NCBI RefSeq assembly: GCF_000334155.1
Contig: NZ_ANNK01000114.1
Location: forward strand, 1 to 36,091
Direction: 5' to 3'
Origin: Halalkalibacterium ligniniphilum
GTDB lineage: Bacteria > Bacillota > Bacilli > Bacillales > Bacillaceae_D
Length of the DNA stretch: 36,091 nucleotides
The notes under the pieces are model-generated. The model saw nothing but the letters and a program-made list of their open reading frames with translations, did not search any database and was not told the origin of the DNA. Shown here piece after piece: positions 7,941-15,988 of the stretch (positions are counted from its first letter, which is position 1; every line of letters starts with the position of its first letter). The position numbers were made by a program, and so were the translations under genes.

Positions 7941-8684
7941 TTATTTTCCGAGAATCCCTTTAAACACATTTTCCATATCAGCTTTCTCTTCGTAATAATT
8001 CCACACTTTTTGTACAATGCTTGGCGACCAAGCTGTCTCACTTGTTCGTCTATAATTGTCACCTTCTAACACCTTGTGCTTTGGATTTAAAAGTGCCGCA
8101 TAATATAGCTTCTTCGCATGCTCCTCAACATAGACTGCGGTTGCAAAGGCTGATTTAATGTCGGTACTCACAACGACACTGCCATGGTGTCTTAATTGAA
8201 TGACGGTGTCTTCTCCAAGTGCTTCAGCTAGCTTTTGCCCGACTTCTGAATAGTTAATCAAACTAGAGTCTTCAAAATAGGTAAACGCTTTCACGAATGA
8301 ACCGATTGAAAACACAGGTTTAATCGGTATATCGGCAATTCCAAGTACAGTTTGCCAATGTGGGTGTCCATGACAGATGGATGAGACGTCCTTTCTCCGT
8401 TTATAAATTTCATTATGGATATGCAGTTCACTTGGCGGTTCTAACTCTCCCTCAACTAGCGTTCCATCCATATCACACATAACAATTTCTTCTACTGAGA
8501 TAGACGCTCTGCTTGCTTTCCTCGCATTAATTAAAAAATACTCACTGTTTGGCACACGAACACTTACATGCCCATTCATATCAAGTAATTGTATGTTTTC
8601 TAGCATTCTTATTGATTTTGCTAACTCAAGCTTTAATTCGTTCATATCCTGATCCGTCAAATCGATTCCCCCTTTTTTAATCAT
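7941..8684 (-). CDS. Class II aldolase/adducin-family protein, candidate hydroxyaromatic-acid decarboxylase
   Basis: About 247 aa. The class II aldolase fold is shown by the N-terminal loop NGHVSVR, the metal ligands in PPSELHIHNEIY, HGHPH and RHHGS. Sequence and size resemble PhtC-type 3,4-dihydroxyphthalate decarboxylases of actinobacteria as well as sugar-phosphate aldolases. Given the Rieske enzyme beside it, metal-dependent decarboxylation of a dihydroxyaromatic acid is the best guess. It is the first gene of the operon, behind a promoter and a palindromic operator. The start is uncertain: ATG 8684 has a weak ribosome site, while TTG 8660 has GGGGGA six bases upstream. Confidence 0.82.
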   Translation of the reverse strand: MIKKGGIDLTDQDMNELKLELAKSIRMLENIQLLDMNGHVSVRVPNSEYFLINARKASRASISVEEIVMCDMDGTLVEGELEPPSELHIHNEIYKRRKDVSSICHGHPHWQTVLGIADIPIKPVFSIGSFVKAFTYFEDSSLINYSEVGQKLAEALGEDTVIQLRHHGSVVVSTDIKSAFATAVYVEEHAKKLYYAALLNPKHKVLEGDNYRRTSETAWSPSIVQKVWNYYEEKADMENVFKGILGK

Positions 8685-8696
8685 CACACTTCATTT

Positions 8697-8732
8697 GTTT
8701 CATAATACGAAATTCATTTCTCAATATGAAAC
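8697..8732 (-). promoter_or_regulatory. Nested 36-bp palindrome, candidate IclR operator
   Basis: Outer arms GTTTCATA (8697-8704) and TATGAAAC (8725-8732) and inner arms GAAAT (8709-8713) and ATTTC (8716-8720) share one centre at 8714.5; 14 of 18 half-site positions match. It lies between the predicted transcription start and the first operon gene, next to the iclR gene, so repression by that regulator is the natural reading. Binding is inferred. Confidence 0.65.
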
Positions 8733-8741
8733 TTTATATGT

Positions 8742-8770
8742 ATATTATCATCGTTTTTAACCATTTTCAA
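8742..8770 (-). promoter_or_regulatory. Predicted SigmaA promoter of the oxygenase operon
   Basis: On the minus strand TTGAAA (8765-8770) is followed after 17 bases by TAATAT (8742-8747). The transcript would start near 8735, inside or next to the 36-bp palindrome. Confidence 0.62.
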
Positions 8771-8814
8771 TAGTCGGACAATAAAAAAAATTAAAATTAA
8801 ATACATTTGTTGAG

Positions 8815-8850
8815 CAAAAAAAAATTGACCTCAACTAAACGTTGAAGTCA
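8815..8850 (-). terminator. Intrinsic terminator of iclR
   Basis: Ten-base arms 8826-8835 and 8841-8850 with one G-U pair and a five-base loop, followed by a run of T on the minus strand (8824-8815). It separates the regulator from the operon it probably controls. Confidence 0.85.
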
Positions 8851-8888
8851 CTTAAAAAGCTCCGATGAACGAACCTGTAAGCTTTATA

Positions 8889-9653
8889 CTACTCAAGCTT
8901 ATAACCTAACGACTCGGAAACACTATGTCCTGTTTTCACGACTTGTTCAATTAATAGCGGAATTCTGTCATCACTTAATCGCTGAAGGGGACCAGCAGCT
9001 GTTAATGAACCTACTAGCTGCCCTTTATAATCAAAAATAGGTGTTGCCACTGCAAATGAACCATCAACCCGCTCATTAATTACAACAGCATAGCCTTGCT
9101 GCTGAATTTCTGAAAGTTCTTGTTGGAGCTTATCTACGTCTTCTTCAATTAAGTTATTTTTGATGGCGTTTGTCAAGATGTGACGCTGTTCCTCAGGCTT
9201 AAGAGATCCTAATAAAACTTTTCCAGATGCTCCAACCCACAGTCTATTTCTTTGACCAACTTTGCTAAAATTCCGAATGGCTAGGGGGCTTTCTACAATT
9301 TCAATACAAACGCGCTCATCGCCTTCAACAATATTTAAACTTATTGTTTCTAACGTCTTTTCAGATAGTTCCTTCATAAATGGATAGGCAATGGTCCTTA
9401 GCTCCATATTACTCATCACAACGGAACCGAGATGGAAAAATTTGAACCCCAAGCTGTATTTGGAGGTTAGTTCGTTTTGCTTTATATAATCCATACTTTC
9501 TAATGTTGCCAAAAGGCGATACACGGTGCTTTTATTCAATGCGGTTTTTTTTGATAATTCACTAAGTGATTGTTCAGGCTCCTCAATCGTAAAGCATTCT
9601 AAGATAGACATCGCTCTCTCCACTGATTGTACTTTAGAGTCTCTTTCTTTCAT
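8889..9653 (-). CDS. IclR-family transcriptional regulator
   Basis: 254 aa from the chosen start. An N-terminal winged helix-turn-helix (SLSELSKKTALNKSTVYRLL, roughly residues 32-51) precedes the IclR effector-binding domain, with GKVLLGSL and INERVDGSFAVATP motifs. IclR regulators often control aromatic-acid and carboxylate catabolism and bind pathway substrates. The frame extends to 9671, but GGGGGGAAG sits just before ATG 9653, which is therefore preferred. Its own promoter and terminator make it a separate unit from the operon downstream. Whether it represses or activates cannot be read from sequence, though the palindrome past the promoter favours repression. Confidence 0.92.
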   Translation of the reverse strand: MKERDSKVQSVERAMSILECFTIEEPEQSLSELSKKTALNKSTVYRLLATLESMDYIKQNELTSKYSLGFKFFHLGSVVMSNMELRTIAYPFMKELSEKTLETISLNIVEGDERVCIEIVESPLAIRNFSKVGQRNRLWVGASGKVLLGSLKPEEQRHILTNAIKNNLIEEDVDKLQQELSEIQQQGYAVVINERVDGSFAVATPIFDYKGQLVGSLTAAGPLQRLSDDRIPLLIEQVVKTGHSVSESLGYKLE

Positions 9654-9704
9654 GTGACTTCCCCCCAACATCTATGAGCACACTGCTTTCTTTCATCTCT
9701 TACC

Positions 9705-9733
9705 CTTATATCTTACTTTCCCTTTAATTTCAA
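9705..9733 (-). promoter_or_regulatory. Predicted SigmaA promoter of iclR
   Basis: TTGAAA (9728-9733) and TATAAG (9705-9710) with a 17-base spacer on the minus strand, about 50 bases before the chosen start codon. Confidence 0.55.
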
Positions 9734-9846
9734 TGCATATGTATAAAAGAACCGTTGCAAAAGCAGCATAAAGAGACATTGTCCTACACTAAAAATGAGC
9801 CTAAAACCATTGAACCATGCCTTTAATTTCGCATTTTACCCAAATT

Positions 9847-9877
9847 AAAAACGCCCTGCTAAAAATTCAGCAGGACG
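9847..9877 (-). terminator. Intrinsic terminator of the rpsU-yqeY unit
   Basis: Nine-base arms 9852-9860 and 9869-9877 (one G-U pair) followed by TTTTT on the minus strand. It lies just after the yqeY stop and marks one edge of the accessory island. Confidence 0.85.
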
Positions 9878-9886
9878 CTTATCATT

Positions 9887-10330
9887 TTAGGATAAATGTT
9901 GTTGAACGAGACGATTCACAAGACCACCATCAGCTTTACCTTTAACCTTTGGCATGATCGCTCCCATTACCTTACCCATGTCCGCTTTTGAAGCAGCCCC
10001 TACTTCCGTGATCGTTTCCTTAATCACTGCAGATAGCTCTTCTTCTGAAAGCTGTTCAGGCATGTAATCTTCAAGAACCGTAAGTTCATCACGGATCTTG
10101 GAAGCTAAATCTTCTCGGTTTGCTTTTTCAAACTCATGGAGGGAATCCTTCCGCTGCTTAAGTTCGCGATTAAGCACCGTTAACGCTTCATCTTCAGATA
10201 ATTCATGCCCGAGCTTGATTTGCTCGTTCTGAAGTGAAGATTTTACCATTCGGATAACAGAGAGCTTTTGCTTATCTTTGTCCTTCATCGCTTTCTTCAT
10301 ATCCTCATTCAAACGATCAAGAAGACTCAC
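9887..10330 (-). CDS. yqeY: GatB/YqeY domain protein
   Basis: 147 aa, full length for YqeY. It is a lysine/glutamate-rich helical protein with the conserved [15 protein letters not shown] segment near the N-terminus and a C-terminal [25 protein letters not shown] segment that matches the tail domain of the GatB amidotransferase subunit. Its exact function is not established; a link to tRNA or aminoacylation is assumed from the domain. It starts at GTG 10330 with GAGGGTG at suitable spacing and follows rpsU by 21 bases, so the two are co-transcribed as in other Bacilli. Confidence 0.95.
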   Translation of the reverse strand: MSLLDRLNEDMKKAMKDKDKQKLSVIRMVKSSLQNEQIKLGHELSEDEALTVLNRELKQRKDSLHEFEKANREDLASKIRDELTVLEDYMPEQLSEEELSAVIKETITEVGAASKADMGKVMGAIMPKVKGKADGGLVNRLVQQHLS

Positions 10331-10351
10331 TCAAAACACCCTCTCAGTTAA

Positions 10352-10525
10352 TTAGAACTTACGTTTTCTTGCTGCTTCAGATTTCTTCTTACGCTTAACA
10401 CTAGGCTTTTCATAGTGCTTACGCTTTTTAACCTCAGCCAACGTTCCTTCTTTAGAGAGTGATCTCTTGAAGCGACGAAGTGCAGCATCAATCGATTCGT
10501 TTTTGCGAACACGAGTTTCTGCCAT
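10352..10525 (-). CDS. rpsU: 30S ribosomal protein S21
   Basis: 57 aa, the standard S21 length, very basic, beginning [20 protein letters not shown] and ending in [13 protein letters not shown]21 binds the 30S platform near the 3' end of 16S rRNA and helps initiation. The frame extends upstream to 10549, but GGAGGG before ATG 10525 fixes the usual start. A strong promoter lies about 60 bases upstream, and the leader between them carries a small hairpin. Confidence 0.98.
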   Translation of the reverse strand: MAETRVRKNESIDAALRRFKRSLSKEGTLAEVKKRKHYEKPSVKRKKKSEAARKRKF

Positions 10526-10587
10526 ATTATTTCCCTCCCTCCGAAACAACCAACTCAGACGTATGAACTGAATGCACGTCTTTATTG

Positions 10588-10616
10588 ATTATAATATAAC
10601 GGAATTTATTGGTCAA
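10588..10616 (-). promoter_or_regulatory. SigmaA promoter of rpsU
   Basis: TTGACC (10611-10616), 17-base spacer, perfect TATAAT (10588-10593) on the minus strand. AGACGT/ACGTCT arms at 10576-10581 and 10557-10562 would form a six-base-pair hairpin in the leader. The rest of 10620-10825 shows no gene. Confidence 0.8.
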
Positions 10617-10825
10617 CTGAAAAAGCAAAGGTTCTTTAAAAGATACACTGATTATCTTTCCGCTTAAAATGAACTAACGAACTGCAACGTTGCTAAAAAG
10701 TCACCTTTTTTACCTACATAATGACCACTCCTCTTTATGTCTATCTCTAAATCCATGGCTTGAATTTTTAGTTGATTTAGTCATGAACTGAATGCCTTGT
10801 CCATAAATTGTATGGAGGTGGTATA

Positions 10826-11758
10826 ATGGCCAAAGAGTTATTTTCATTATTCGCTGTTTTTATTTCCCTTTTTTTATTTGGTATTACAATCATGAGAACG
10901 GGGTTATTAAATCTAGGTCAACAAAAAGTAAAAGAATACCTTATCCAGATGGTCGATACACCTTTTAAAGGGCTGCTAATTGGAACAATCATCACTGCAA
11001 TTCTTCAAAGCAGTTCAGCCGTAATGGTGATAACGGTTGGTTTTGTTGCCGCAGGATATTTAAACTTTCGACAATCGATCGGACTCATCCTTGGTACAAA
11101 TATTGGGACATGCCTGACAACTGAATTAATTGCATTAAACTTATCCTTTTTTATCTTCCCAATGCTTTTCATCGGTTTTTTATTGCTTTTTATTCCTAAG
11201 CTATGGGCTTACTGCCTAGGTTGTGTTTCGTTCGGCTTAGGTTGTGTATTCATTGCAATGAATGGACTAGAAACCCTTGCATATCCCCTTGCAAGCCTTC
11301 CGTTCACGCATCCACTTTTCACATTAACAAATGAACACGAACTAATCGGTGTCGGGATTGGCGTCATTATTGCAGCCATCATCCAATCAAGCACGGCTAC
11401 GACAGCAATCGCTATGGGGTTTATGAATGAGCATATCCTCAGTTTGACAGCAGGCATCGCAATCATGCTAGGATCAAATATCGGGACAGGATTTACGGCT
11501 TTTCTAGCTAGTATTGGCTCTGTAAAATCAGCTCGTCTTGTAGCCTTTGCCCATATTTGGTTAAACATCATCGGTGTCGTACTTTTCTTTCCATTGATCG
11601 GCTTGTTTAGCTCATTTGTCAGTACTCTTGCATCCTTACCATCTACACAGCTTGCCCACGCAAGTACGTTATTTAACATGATTTGCTCAATTTTAATGCT
11701 GCCTTTTATCAACCGCTTTGCGAGCTTTATCGAAATTATTCATGGTCAGAAAAGGTAG
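10826..11758 (+). CDS. Na/Pi cotransporter family protein
   Basis: 310 aa from the chosen start, almost entirely hydrophobic. It has the two inverted Na/Pi-cotransport repeats: LQSSSAVMVITVGFVAAG in the first half and IIQSSTATTAIAMGFM in the second, each with the QSS motif that binds substrate and sodium, and GTNIGT/GSNIGTG partner motifs after each. Family members import phosphate with sodium. There is no C-terminal PhoU-like domain, unlike YjbB. The frame opens at 10808, but GGAGG at 10814-10818 fits ATG 10826. It is the only plus-strand gene in the first 27 kb and shares a two-way terminator with deoC. Confidence 0.9.
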   Translation: MAKELFSLFAVFISLFLFGITIMRTGLLNLGQQKVKEYLIQMVDTPFKGLLIGTIITAILQSSSAVMVITVGFVAAGYLNFRQSIGLILGTNIGTCLTTELIALNLSFFIFPMLFIGFLLLFIPKLWAYCLGCVSFGLGCVFIAMNGLETLAYPLASLPFTHPLFTLTNEHELIGVGIGVIIAAIIQSSTATTAIAMGFMNEHILSLTAGIAIMLGSNIGTGFTAFLASIGSVKSARLVAFAHIWLNIIGVVLFFPLIGLFSSFVSTLASLPSTQLAHASTLFNMICSILMLPFINRFASFIEIIHGQKR

Positions 11759-11845
11759 CAACCATTTAAGGTTATTTCTTTTTGAAAATACTTTCACATG
11801 TTTTACCTATCAAACAGCCTGACACTTCTTCTAGCCTGCAAAAGC

Positions 11846-11887
11846 AACGAACCCCATTCCATATCTTTCGATACAATGGGGTTCGTT
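11846..11887. terminator. Bidirectional terminator between the Na/Pi transporter and deoC
   Basis: Perfect 13-base arms 11846-11858 and 11875-11887 (AACGAACCCCATT and complement). On the plus strand ACTTTTTAATT follows; on the minus strand GCTTTTGC follows. It serves two convergent genes. Confidence 0.88.
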
Positions 11888-11896
11888 ACTTTTTAA

Positions 11897-12571
11897 TTAA
11901 TAATCCGAATCTGCTTTTTCGCCTTTTACAATGGATACACCAGCACTTGCACCAATTCTCGTAGCACCAGCATCAACCATCGCAAGGGCGCCTTCAAGGT
12001 CGCGTACGCCACCAGATGCTTTCACACCTAATTCAGGTCCTACCACTTTTCTCATAAGAGCGATGTCTTCAACAGTCGCACCACCTGTAGAAAAACCAGT
12101 AGACGTCTTAACAAAATCTGCACCTGCTTTGACAGCTAATTCACAAGCCCGGATTTTTTCTTCCTCTGTAAGCAAAGACGTTTCAATAATTACTTTTGTT
12201 AATGCTTTTCCTCTTGCTGCCTCAACCACAGCACGAATGTCACGCTCAACAAGTTCATTGTCTTTGTCCTTTAAAGCACCGATGTTGATAACCATATCAA
12301 CCTCTGTCGCACCATTCTCAATCGCATCTCTTGTTTCAAATGCTTTAACTTCTGGTGTGGTTGCACCAAGTGGAAAACCAATGACTGTACAAACTTTTAC
12401 ATTTTCAGCTTCTTTTAACAACTCTGCTGCAAGCTTTACCCAAGCTGGATTAATACATACAGAAGCAAATTCATGTTCTTTCGCTTCTGAACAAAGCTTT
12501 TCAATTTGCTCTTTGGTTGCATCTGCTTTTAAAAGTGTATGATCGATCATCTTGGCAAGTGTTTGACTCAT
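11897..12571 (-). CDS. deoC: Deoxyribose-phosphate aldolase
   Basis: 224 aa, the usual bacterial DeoC length. It cleaves 2-deoxyribose-5-phosphate to acetaldehyde and glyceraldehyde-3-phosphate in nucleoside salvage. The Schiff-base Lys155 lies in FVKTSTGF, the proton-relay Lys184 in VKASGG, and Asp92 in EVDMVIN. A clear AAGGAGAA site precedes ATG 12571. No deoxynucleoside phosphorylase or transporter is adjacent. A TATAAT at 12702-12707 (minus strand) could be its -10 box, but the -35 is poor. Confidence 0.97.
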   Translation of the reverse strand: MSQTLAKMIDHTLLKADATKEQIEKLCSEAKEHEFASVCINPAWVKLAAELLKEAENVKVCTVIGFPLGATTPEVKAFETRDAIENGATEVDMVINIGALKDKDNELVERDIRAVVEAARGKALTKVIIETSLLTEEEKIRACELAVKAGADFVKTSTGFSTGGATVEDIALMRKVVGPELGVKASGGVRDLEGALAMVDAGATRIGASAGVSIVKGEKADSDY

Positions 12572-12786
12572 TGTATATTCTCCTTTTTTGTTTCAGTTGT
12601 ACGTACCTCTTCTATAGCGTAGCATATTTTCGTTATTTAGACGAGCAGTTACGATTTTCTCACCTAGTAGTATGCCTCGTTTTCCATTTTTTTACACAAT
12701 AATTATATCTACATAATACTGTAAAGGCTAACTTACCTATAAAAGCCACAAGGCGTTTCGTCGACATGTTCCATCAATCAACATAA

Positions 12787-12819
12787 GAAAGCGACAAGGA
12801 ATACGTCCTCGTCGCTTTC
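12787..12819 (-). terminator. Terminator at the end of the heat-shock operon
   Basis: Fourteen-base arms 12787-12800 and 12806-12819 (one G-U pair) stand right after the mtaB stop. The following T-run is poor (TTATG), so it may also be an mRNA-stabilising hairpin. Confidence 0.7.
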
Positions 12820-12827
12820 GTTCTATT

Positions 12828-14174
12828 TTAACCATTCACTACAGGGGTCAATTCATCCGTGACAACACGAACAAATTCTCCTTCGTTGTAAGGGTAGCCT
12901 GCTTTCGTGATTTTTACTTTTACGATCTCACCAATCATTTCATCATTTGCAGCGATCTTTACTTTTAAGTAGTTGTCGCTGTAACCGATGTATAGACCAC
13001 TCTCAGGGTTTTCTTTGTCCTTTTCTTCTGGAATAATTTCAAGGACTTCCCCTTCAAATTGGGATGCATACTCTTTCGCTAACTGATTCGATAATTCAAT
13101 TAAGCGATGAACACGTTCGTTCTTCACAACCTCATCGACTTGATCTTCCATGCGAGCTGCAGGTGTGCCCGTACGCTTCGAATATGGGAATACGTGTAAT
13201 TCTGAGAATTTATGCTTAGCAATAAAATCGTACGTTTCCTGAAATTCTTCTTCCGTTTCACCTGGAAACCCAACAATCACGTCAGACGTCACAGCCAAGC
13301 CTGGAAGTGCTTCCTTCAAGCGTTCTAGTCGTTCAGCAAAAAATGCCATCGTATATTTGCGTCGCATCCGCTTAAGCACGGTATCAGAGCCAGATTGAAG
13401 CGGAATGTGCAGGTGACGAACCACTTTTTTTGAACGGTCAATGACCCGAATCACTTCATCTGTGATTTGACTTGCTTCAATCGAAGAAATACGAATACGC
13501 TTTAAGCCCTCAACTTGCTCTAAGTCTTCTAATAGCCGGGCTAAGCTGTAATCCTTTAAGTCTTCACCATAGCCACCTGTATGAATCCCTGTTAAAACAA
13601 TTTCTTTATAGCCTGCTTTCACAAGCTGGTTCGCCTGCTTAATCACTGCTTTAGGGTCACGTGAACGCATTAATCCACGAGCCCAAGGAATAATACAAAA
13701 CGTACAGAAGTTATTACAGCCTTCTTGGATTTTCAATGAAGCACGCGTACGATCTGTAAAGGCAGGAACATCTAATTCCTCATACACACGAGATTTCATA
13801 ATATTTCCTACCCCATTAATCGGTTGGCGCTCTTGCTTATATTGTTCAATGTAAGTAAGCATTTTTTTACGTTCCTGCGTCCCTACAACAATGTCAACAC
13901 CAGGTATCGCCATGATTTCAGCTGGTGACGTCTGAGCGTAGCAGCCCGTAACACAAATTACAGCATCTGGATTTTTACGGATCGCTCGTCGGATGACTTG
14001 TCGACTCTTTTTATCACCTGTATTCGTTACCGTACATGTATTAATCACATAGACATCGGCTGCTGCTTCAAAGTCGACCTTTTCATAGCCTTCTTCTTTG
14101 AATAGCTGCCAGATGGCTTCTGTTTCATAATGATTTACTTTACAGCCTAAGGTTTGAAATGCAACTGTAGGCAT
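12828..14174 (-). CDS. mtaB: tRNA (N6-L-threonylcarbamoyladenosine37-C2)-methylthiotransferase MtaB
   Basis: 448 aa from the chosen start. The N-terminal methylthiotransferase domain supplies cluster cysteines at Cys11 (TLGCKVN), Cys47 (INTCTVTN) and Cys78 (TGCYAQ). The radical-SAM motif is C153-x3-C157-x2-C160 (CNNFCTFC), and a C-terminal TRAM domain follows. The enzyme makes ms2t6A at position 37 of ANN-decoding tRNAs. The frame opens at GTG 14183 inside the rsmE gene; ATG 14174, six bases after GAGGTGA, is the better start. It is the last gene of the dnaK operon, equivalent to B. subtilis yqeV. Confidence 0.97.
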   Translation of the reverse strand: MPTVAFQTLGCKVNHYETEAIWQLFKEEGYEKVDFEAAADVYVINTCTVTNTGDKKSRQVIRRAIRKNPDAVICVTGCYAQTSPAEIMAIPGVDIVVGTQERKKMLTYIEQYKQERQPINGVGNIMKSRVYEELDVPAFTDRTRASLKIQEGCNNFCTFCIIPWARGLMRSRDPKAVIKQANQLVKAGYKEIVLTGIHTGGYGEDLKDYSLARLLEDLEQVEGLKRIRISSIEASQITDEVIRVIDRSKKVVRHLHIPLQSGSDTVLKRMRRKYTMAFFAERLERLKEALPGLAVTSDVIVGFPGETEEEFQETYDFIAKHKFSELHVFPYSKRTGTPAARMEDQVDEVVKNERVHRLIELSNQLAKEYASQFEGEVLEIIPEEKDKENPESGLYIGYSDNYLKVKIAANDEMIGEIVKVKITKAGYPYNEGEFVRVVTDELTPVVNG

Positions 14175-14179
14175 GATGT

Positions 14180-14932
14180 TCACCTCATTAACTCAAAATG
14201 GTACGAGACAGCCGCTAAAACATACAGTGGGGCTGTTTCTGTTCGTAAAATCCTCGGTCCAAATCCACAAAGCTCACAACCAGACCCCTCTAAATAAGCA
14301 ATCTCTTCCTTCGTAAATCCACCTTCAGGGCCAATAAGCACAAGGAGAGATTCACCAGGCGCTAGCCTGCTTAATGTAGCATAGAGTGCTTTTGCTTCAC
14401 CCTCTTTGGCTGATTCTTCATACGCAACAACACAGCGATCATACTCAGGTAAACGCTTTTGCAACTCAGAGAAAGAAAGGGAGGGGTGAATGATTGGAAT
14501 CCTCTCCCGATAAGATTGTTCTGCCGCTTCCTTCGCGATCTTTTCAAGTCGCTCTAGCTTCTTCTTTTCCTTTTTCTGATCCCATTTTACAACAGACCGG
14601 GCAGCTGAAAAAGGTAGGAAGGCATATGCTCCAAGCTCAGTTCCTTTTTGGATGACAAGCTCAAGCTTATCCCCTTTTGGAAGACCTTGAGCTACCGTCA
14701 CTTTGATTGGTAACTCTGTATTCGGTTCAAGTGATTCAACAATTTGAGCGATAACCTCTGCATCTGAGACCGATTGGATCACGCAGCGAACGGTTCTTGT
14801 GTCATTATCACTACAGACAATCTCATCTCCTGGCAGCATTCTCATGACCCGCGTAATGTGCTTTACATCATCACCCGTTATCTTCACTTCTTTCGTCGTT
14901 ATCGCTTCTTTTGCAACAAAGTAACGCTGCAT
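14180..14932 (-). CDS. rsmE: 16S rRNA m3U1498 methyltransferase RsmE
   Basis: 250 aa from the chosen start. An N-terminal PUA-like domain (MQRYFVAKEAI) precedes a SPOUT methyltransferase domain with LIGPEGGFTKEEI and the C-terminal knot motif GFGPRILRTETAPLYVLAA. It methylates U1498 of 16S rRNA using S-adenosylmethionine. The frame reaches GTG 14947, but that codon overlaps the GTGAGG ribosome site; ATG 14932 is preferred. Five bases separate it from mtaB, and prmA lies upstream, the normal order in Bacilli (yqeT-yqeU-yqeV). Confidence 0.96.
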   Translation of the reverse strand: MQRYFVAKEAITTKEVKITGDDVKHITRVMRMLPGDEIVCSDNDTRTVRCVIQSVSDAEVIAQIVESLEPNTELPIKVTVAQGLPKGDKLELVIQKGTELGAYAFLPFSAARSVVKWDQKKEKKKLERLEKIAKEAAEQSYRERIPIIHPSLSFSELQKRLPEYDRCVVAYEESAKEGEAKALYATLSRLAPGESLLVLIGPEGGFTKEEIAYLEGSGCELCGFGPRILRTETAPLYVLAAVSYHFELMR

Positions 14933-15016
14933 ATCTATCTTCCTCACTTACGGTTTACTTTAAAAGCAAGATTACACATATAAATTAGCAACAAATGATA
15001 AGATCGACAAAAGCTC

Positions 15017-15952
15017 CTACGCTTTTCTAGCAATAATTGCTACCCAGTCCTCCATTTCAACGACTTCTTCTATCTCAAAATCATGTTGAAGGAGGGTATC
15101 TTTCACTTCTTCCTTTTTACGTTTAATAATACCTGATGTAATAAAAATTCCACCAGCTTTAAGCACCGCTGCCGCATCATCAACAAAACGGACGATGACC
15201 TCAGCAAGTATATTTGCAACGACTAGGTCATATGGACCCTTTACGCTCTCTAGTAAATGATTTTGACGAACCGTGACAACATCCTGAGCCTTGTTCAATT
15301 TGACATTCATTTGCGCACTTTTGACAGCAACCTCATCCAAATCAAGACCGAGGACTTCTGTCGCTCCCAGCTTTGCCGCAGCGATACTTAAAACACCTGA
15401 GCCAGTCCCTACATCGACTACACGCTCCCCACCTTTCATTACCTTTTCTAAGGACTGAATGCAGAGCACCGTTGTCGGATGAGTTCCTGTCCCAAACGCC
15501 ATACCAGGGTCAAGTTCAATCACTGTTTCCCCAGGCTGTGGTTCATACTCCTCCCATGTTGGAGTAATTGTAATAGAGTTTGAAATTTTCACAGGCTTAT
15601 AATATTTTTTCCAGGCAGTTGCCCATTCCTCTTCATGAACTTCTGCAAGCTGCACTTTGTTATGCCCAAGGTCAATATCATAAAGCAAGAGTCCATTAAT
15701 CGCTTCTTTGATCTCATCAATGGTTTCTCCTAAAAAGCTATTGACTGGAAAATATGCTTTAATCATCACGCCTTCTTCAGGGTAATCGTCAGGAGAGAGT
15801 TGGTAGATTTCCCCATAATGAACGCCCCATTCCGTCACTAAGTCCTTTGGGTCCTCGATCACAACACCACTTGCACCTGCCTCATGTAAGATATTGCAGA
15901 CAGGCTCTACTGCTTCCTGTGTCGTATGAATACTGAATTCAGACCATTTCAT
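15017..15952 (-). CDS. prmA: Ribosomal protein L11 methyltransferase PrmA
   Basis: 311 aa from the chosen start, the length of B. subtilis PrmA. An N-terminal substrate-recognition domain starting [11 protein letters not shown] precedes a class I methyltransferase fold with [20 protein letters not shown] and the catalytic-loop motif VANILAEVI. It trimethylates L11 lysines. A second in-frame ATG at 15967 has no properly spaced ribosome site, while GGAG lies nine bases before ATG 15952. It follows dnaJ by about 36 bases in the operon. Confidence 0.96.
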   Translation of the reverse strand: MKWSEFSIHTTQEAVEPVCNILHEAGASGVVIEDPKDLVTEWGVHYGEIYQLSPDDYPEEGVMIKAYFPVNSFLGETIDEIKEAINGLLLYDIDLGHNKVQLAEVHEEEWATAWKKYYKPVKISNSITITPTWEEYEPQPGETVIELDPGMAFGTGTHPTTVLCIQSLEKVMKGGERVVDVGTGSGVLSIAAAKLGATEVLGLDLDEVAVKSAQMNVKLNKAQDVVTVRQNHLLESVKGPYDLVVANILAEVIVRFVDDAAAVLKAGGIFITSGIIKRKKEEVKDTLLQHDFEIEEVVEMEDWVAIIARKA

Positions 15953-15988
15953 TCTCCCCAACTCCATCCTTTCGATTTAATGCTTAAT

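Noticed and set aside
11209-11712. 167-aa frame on the minus strand
   Set aside because: It is antisense to the Na/Pi cotransporter and shows no family features.
11931-12542. 203-aa Ser/Ala/Pro-rich frame on the plus strand
   Set aside because: It is the mirror of deoC; the composition is that of an antisense shadow.
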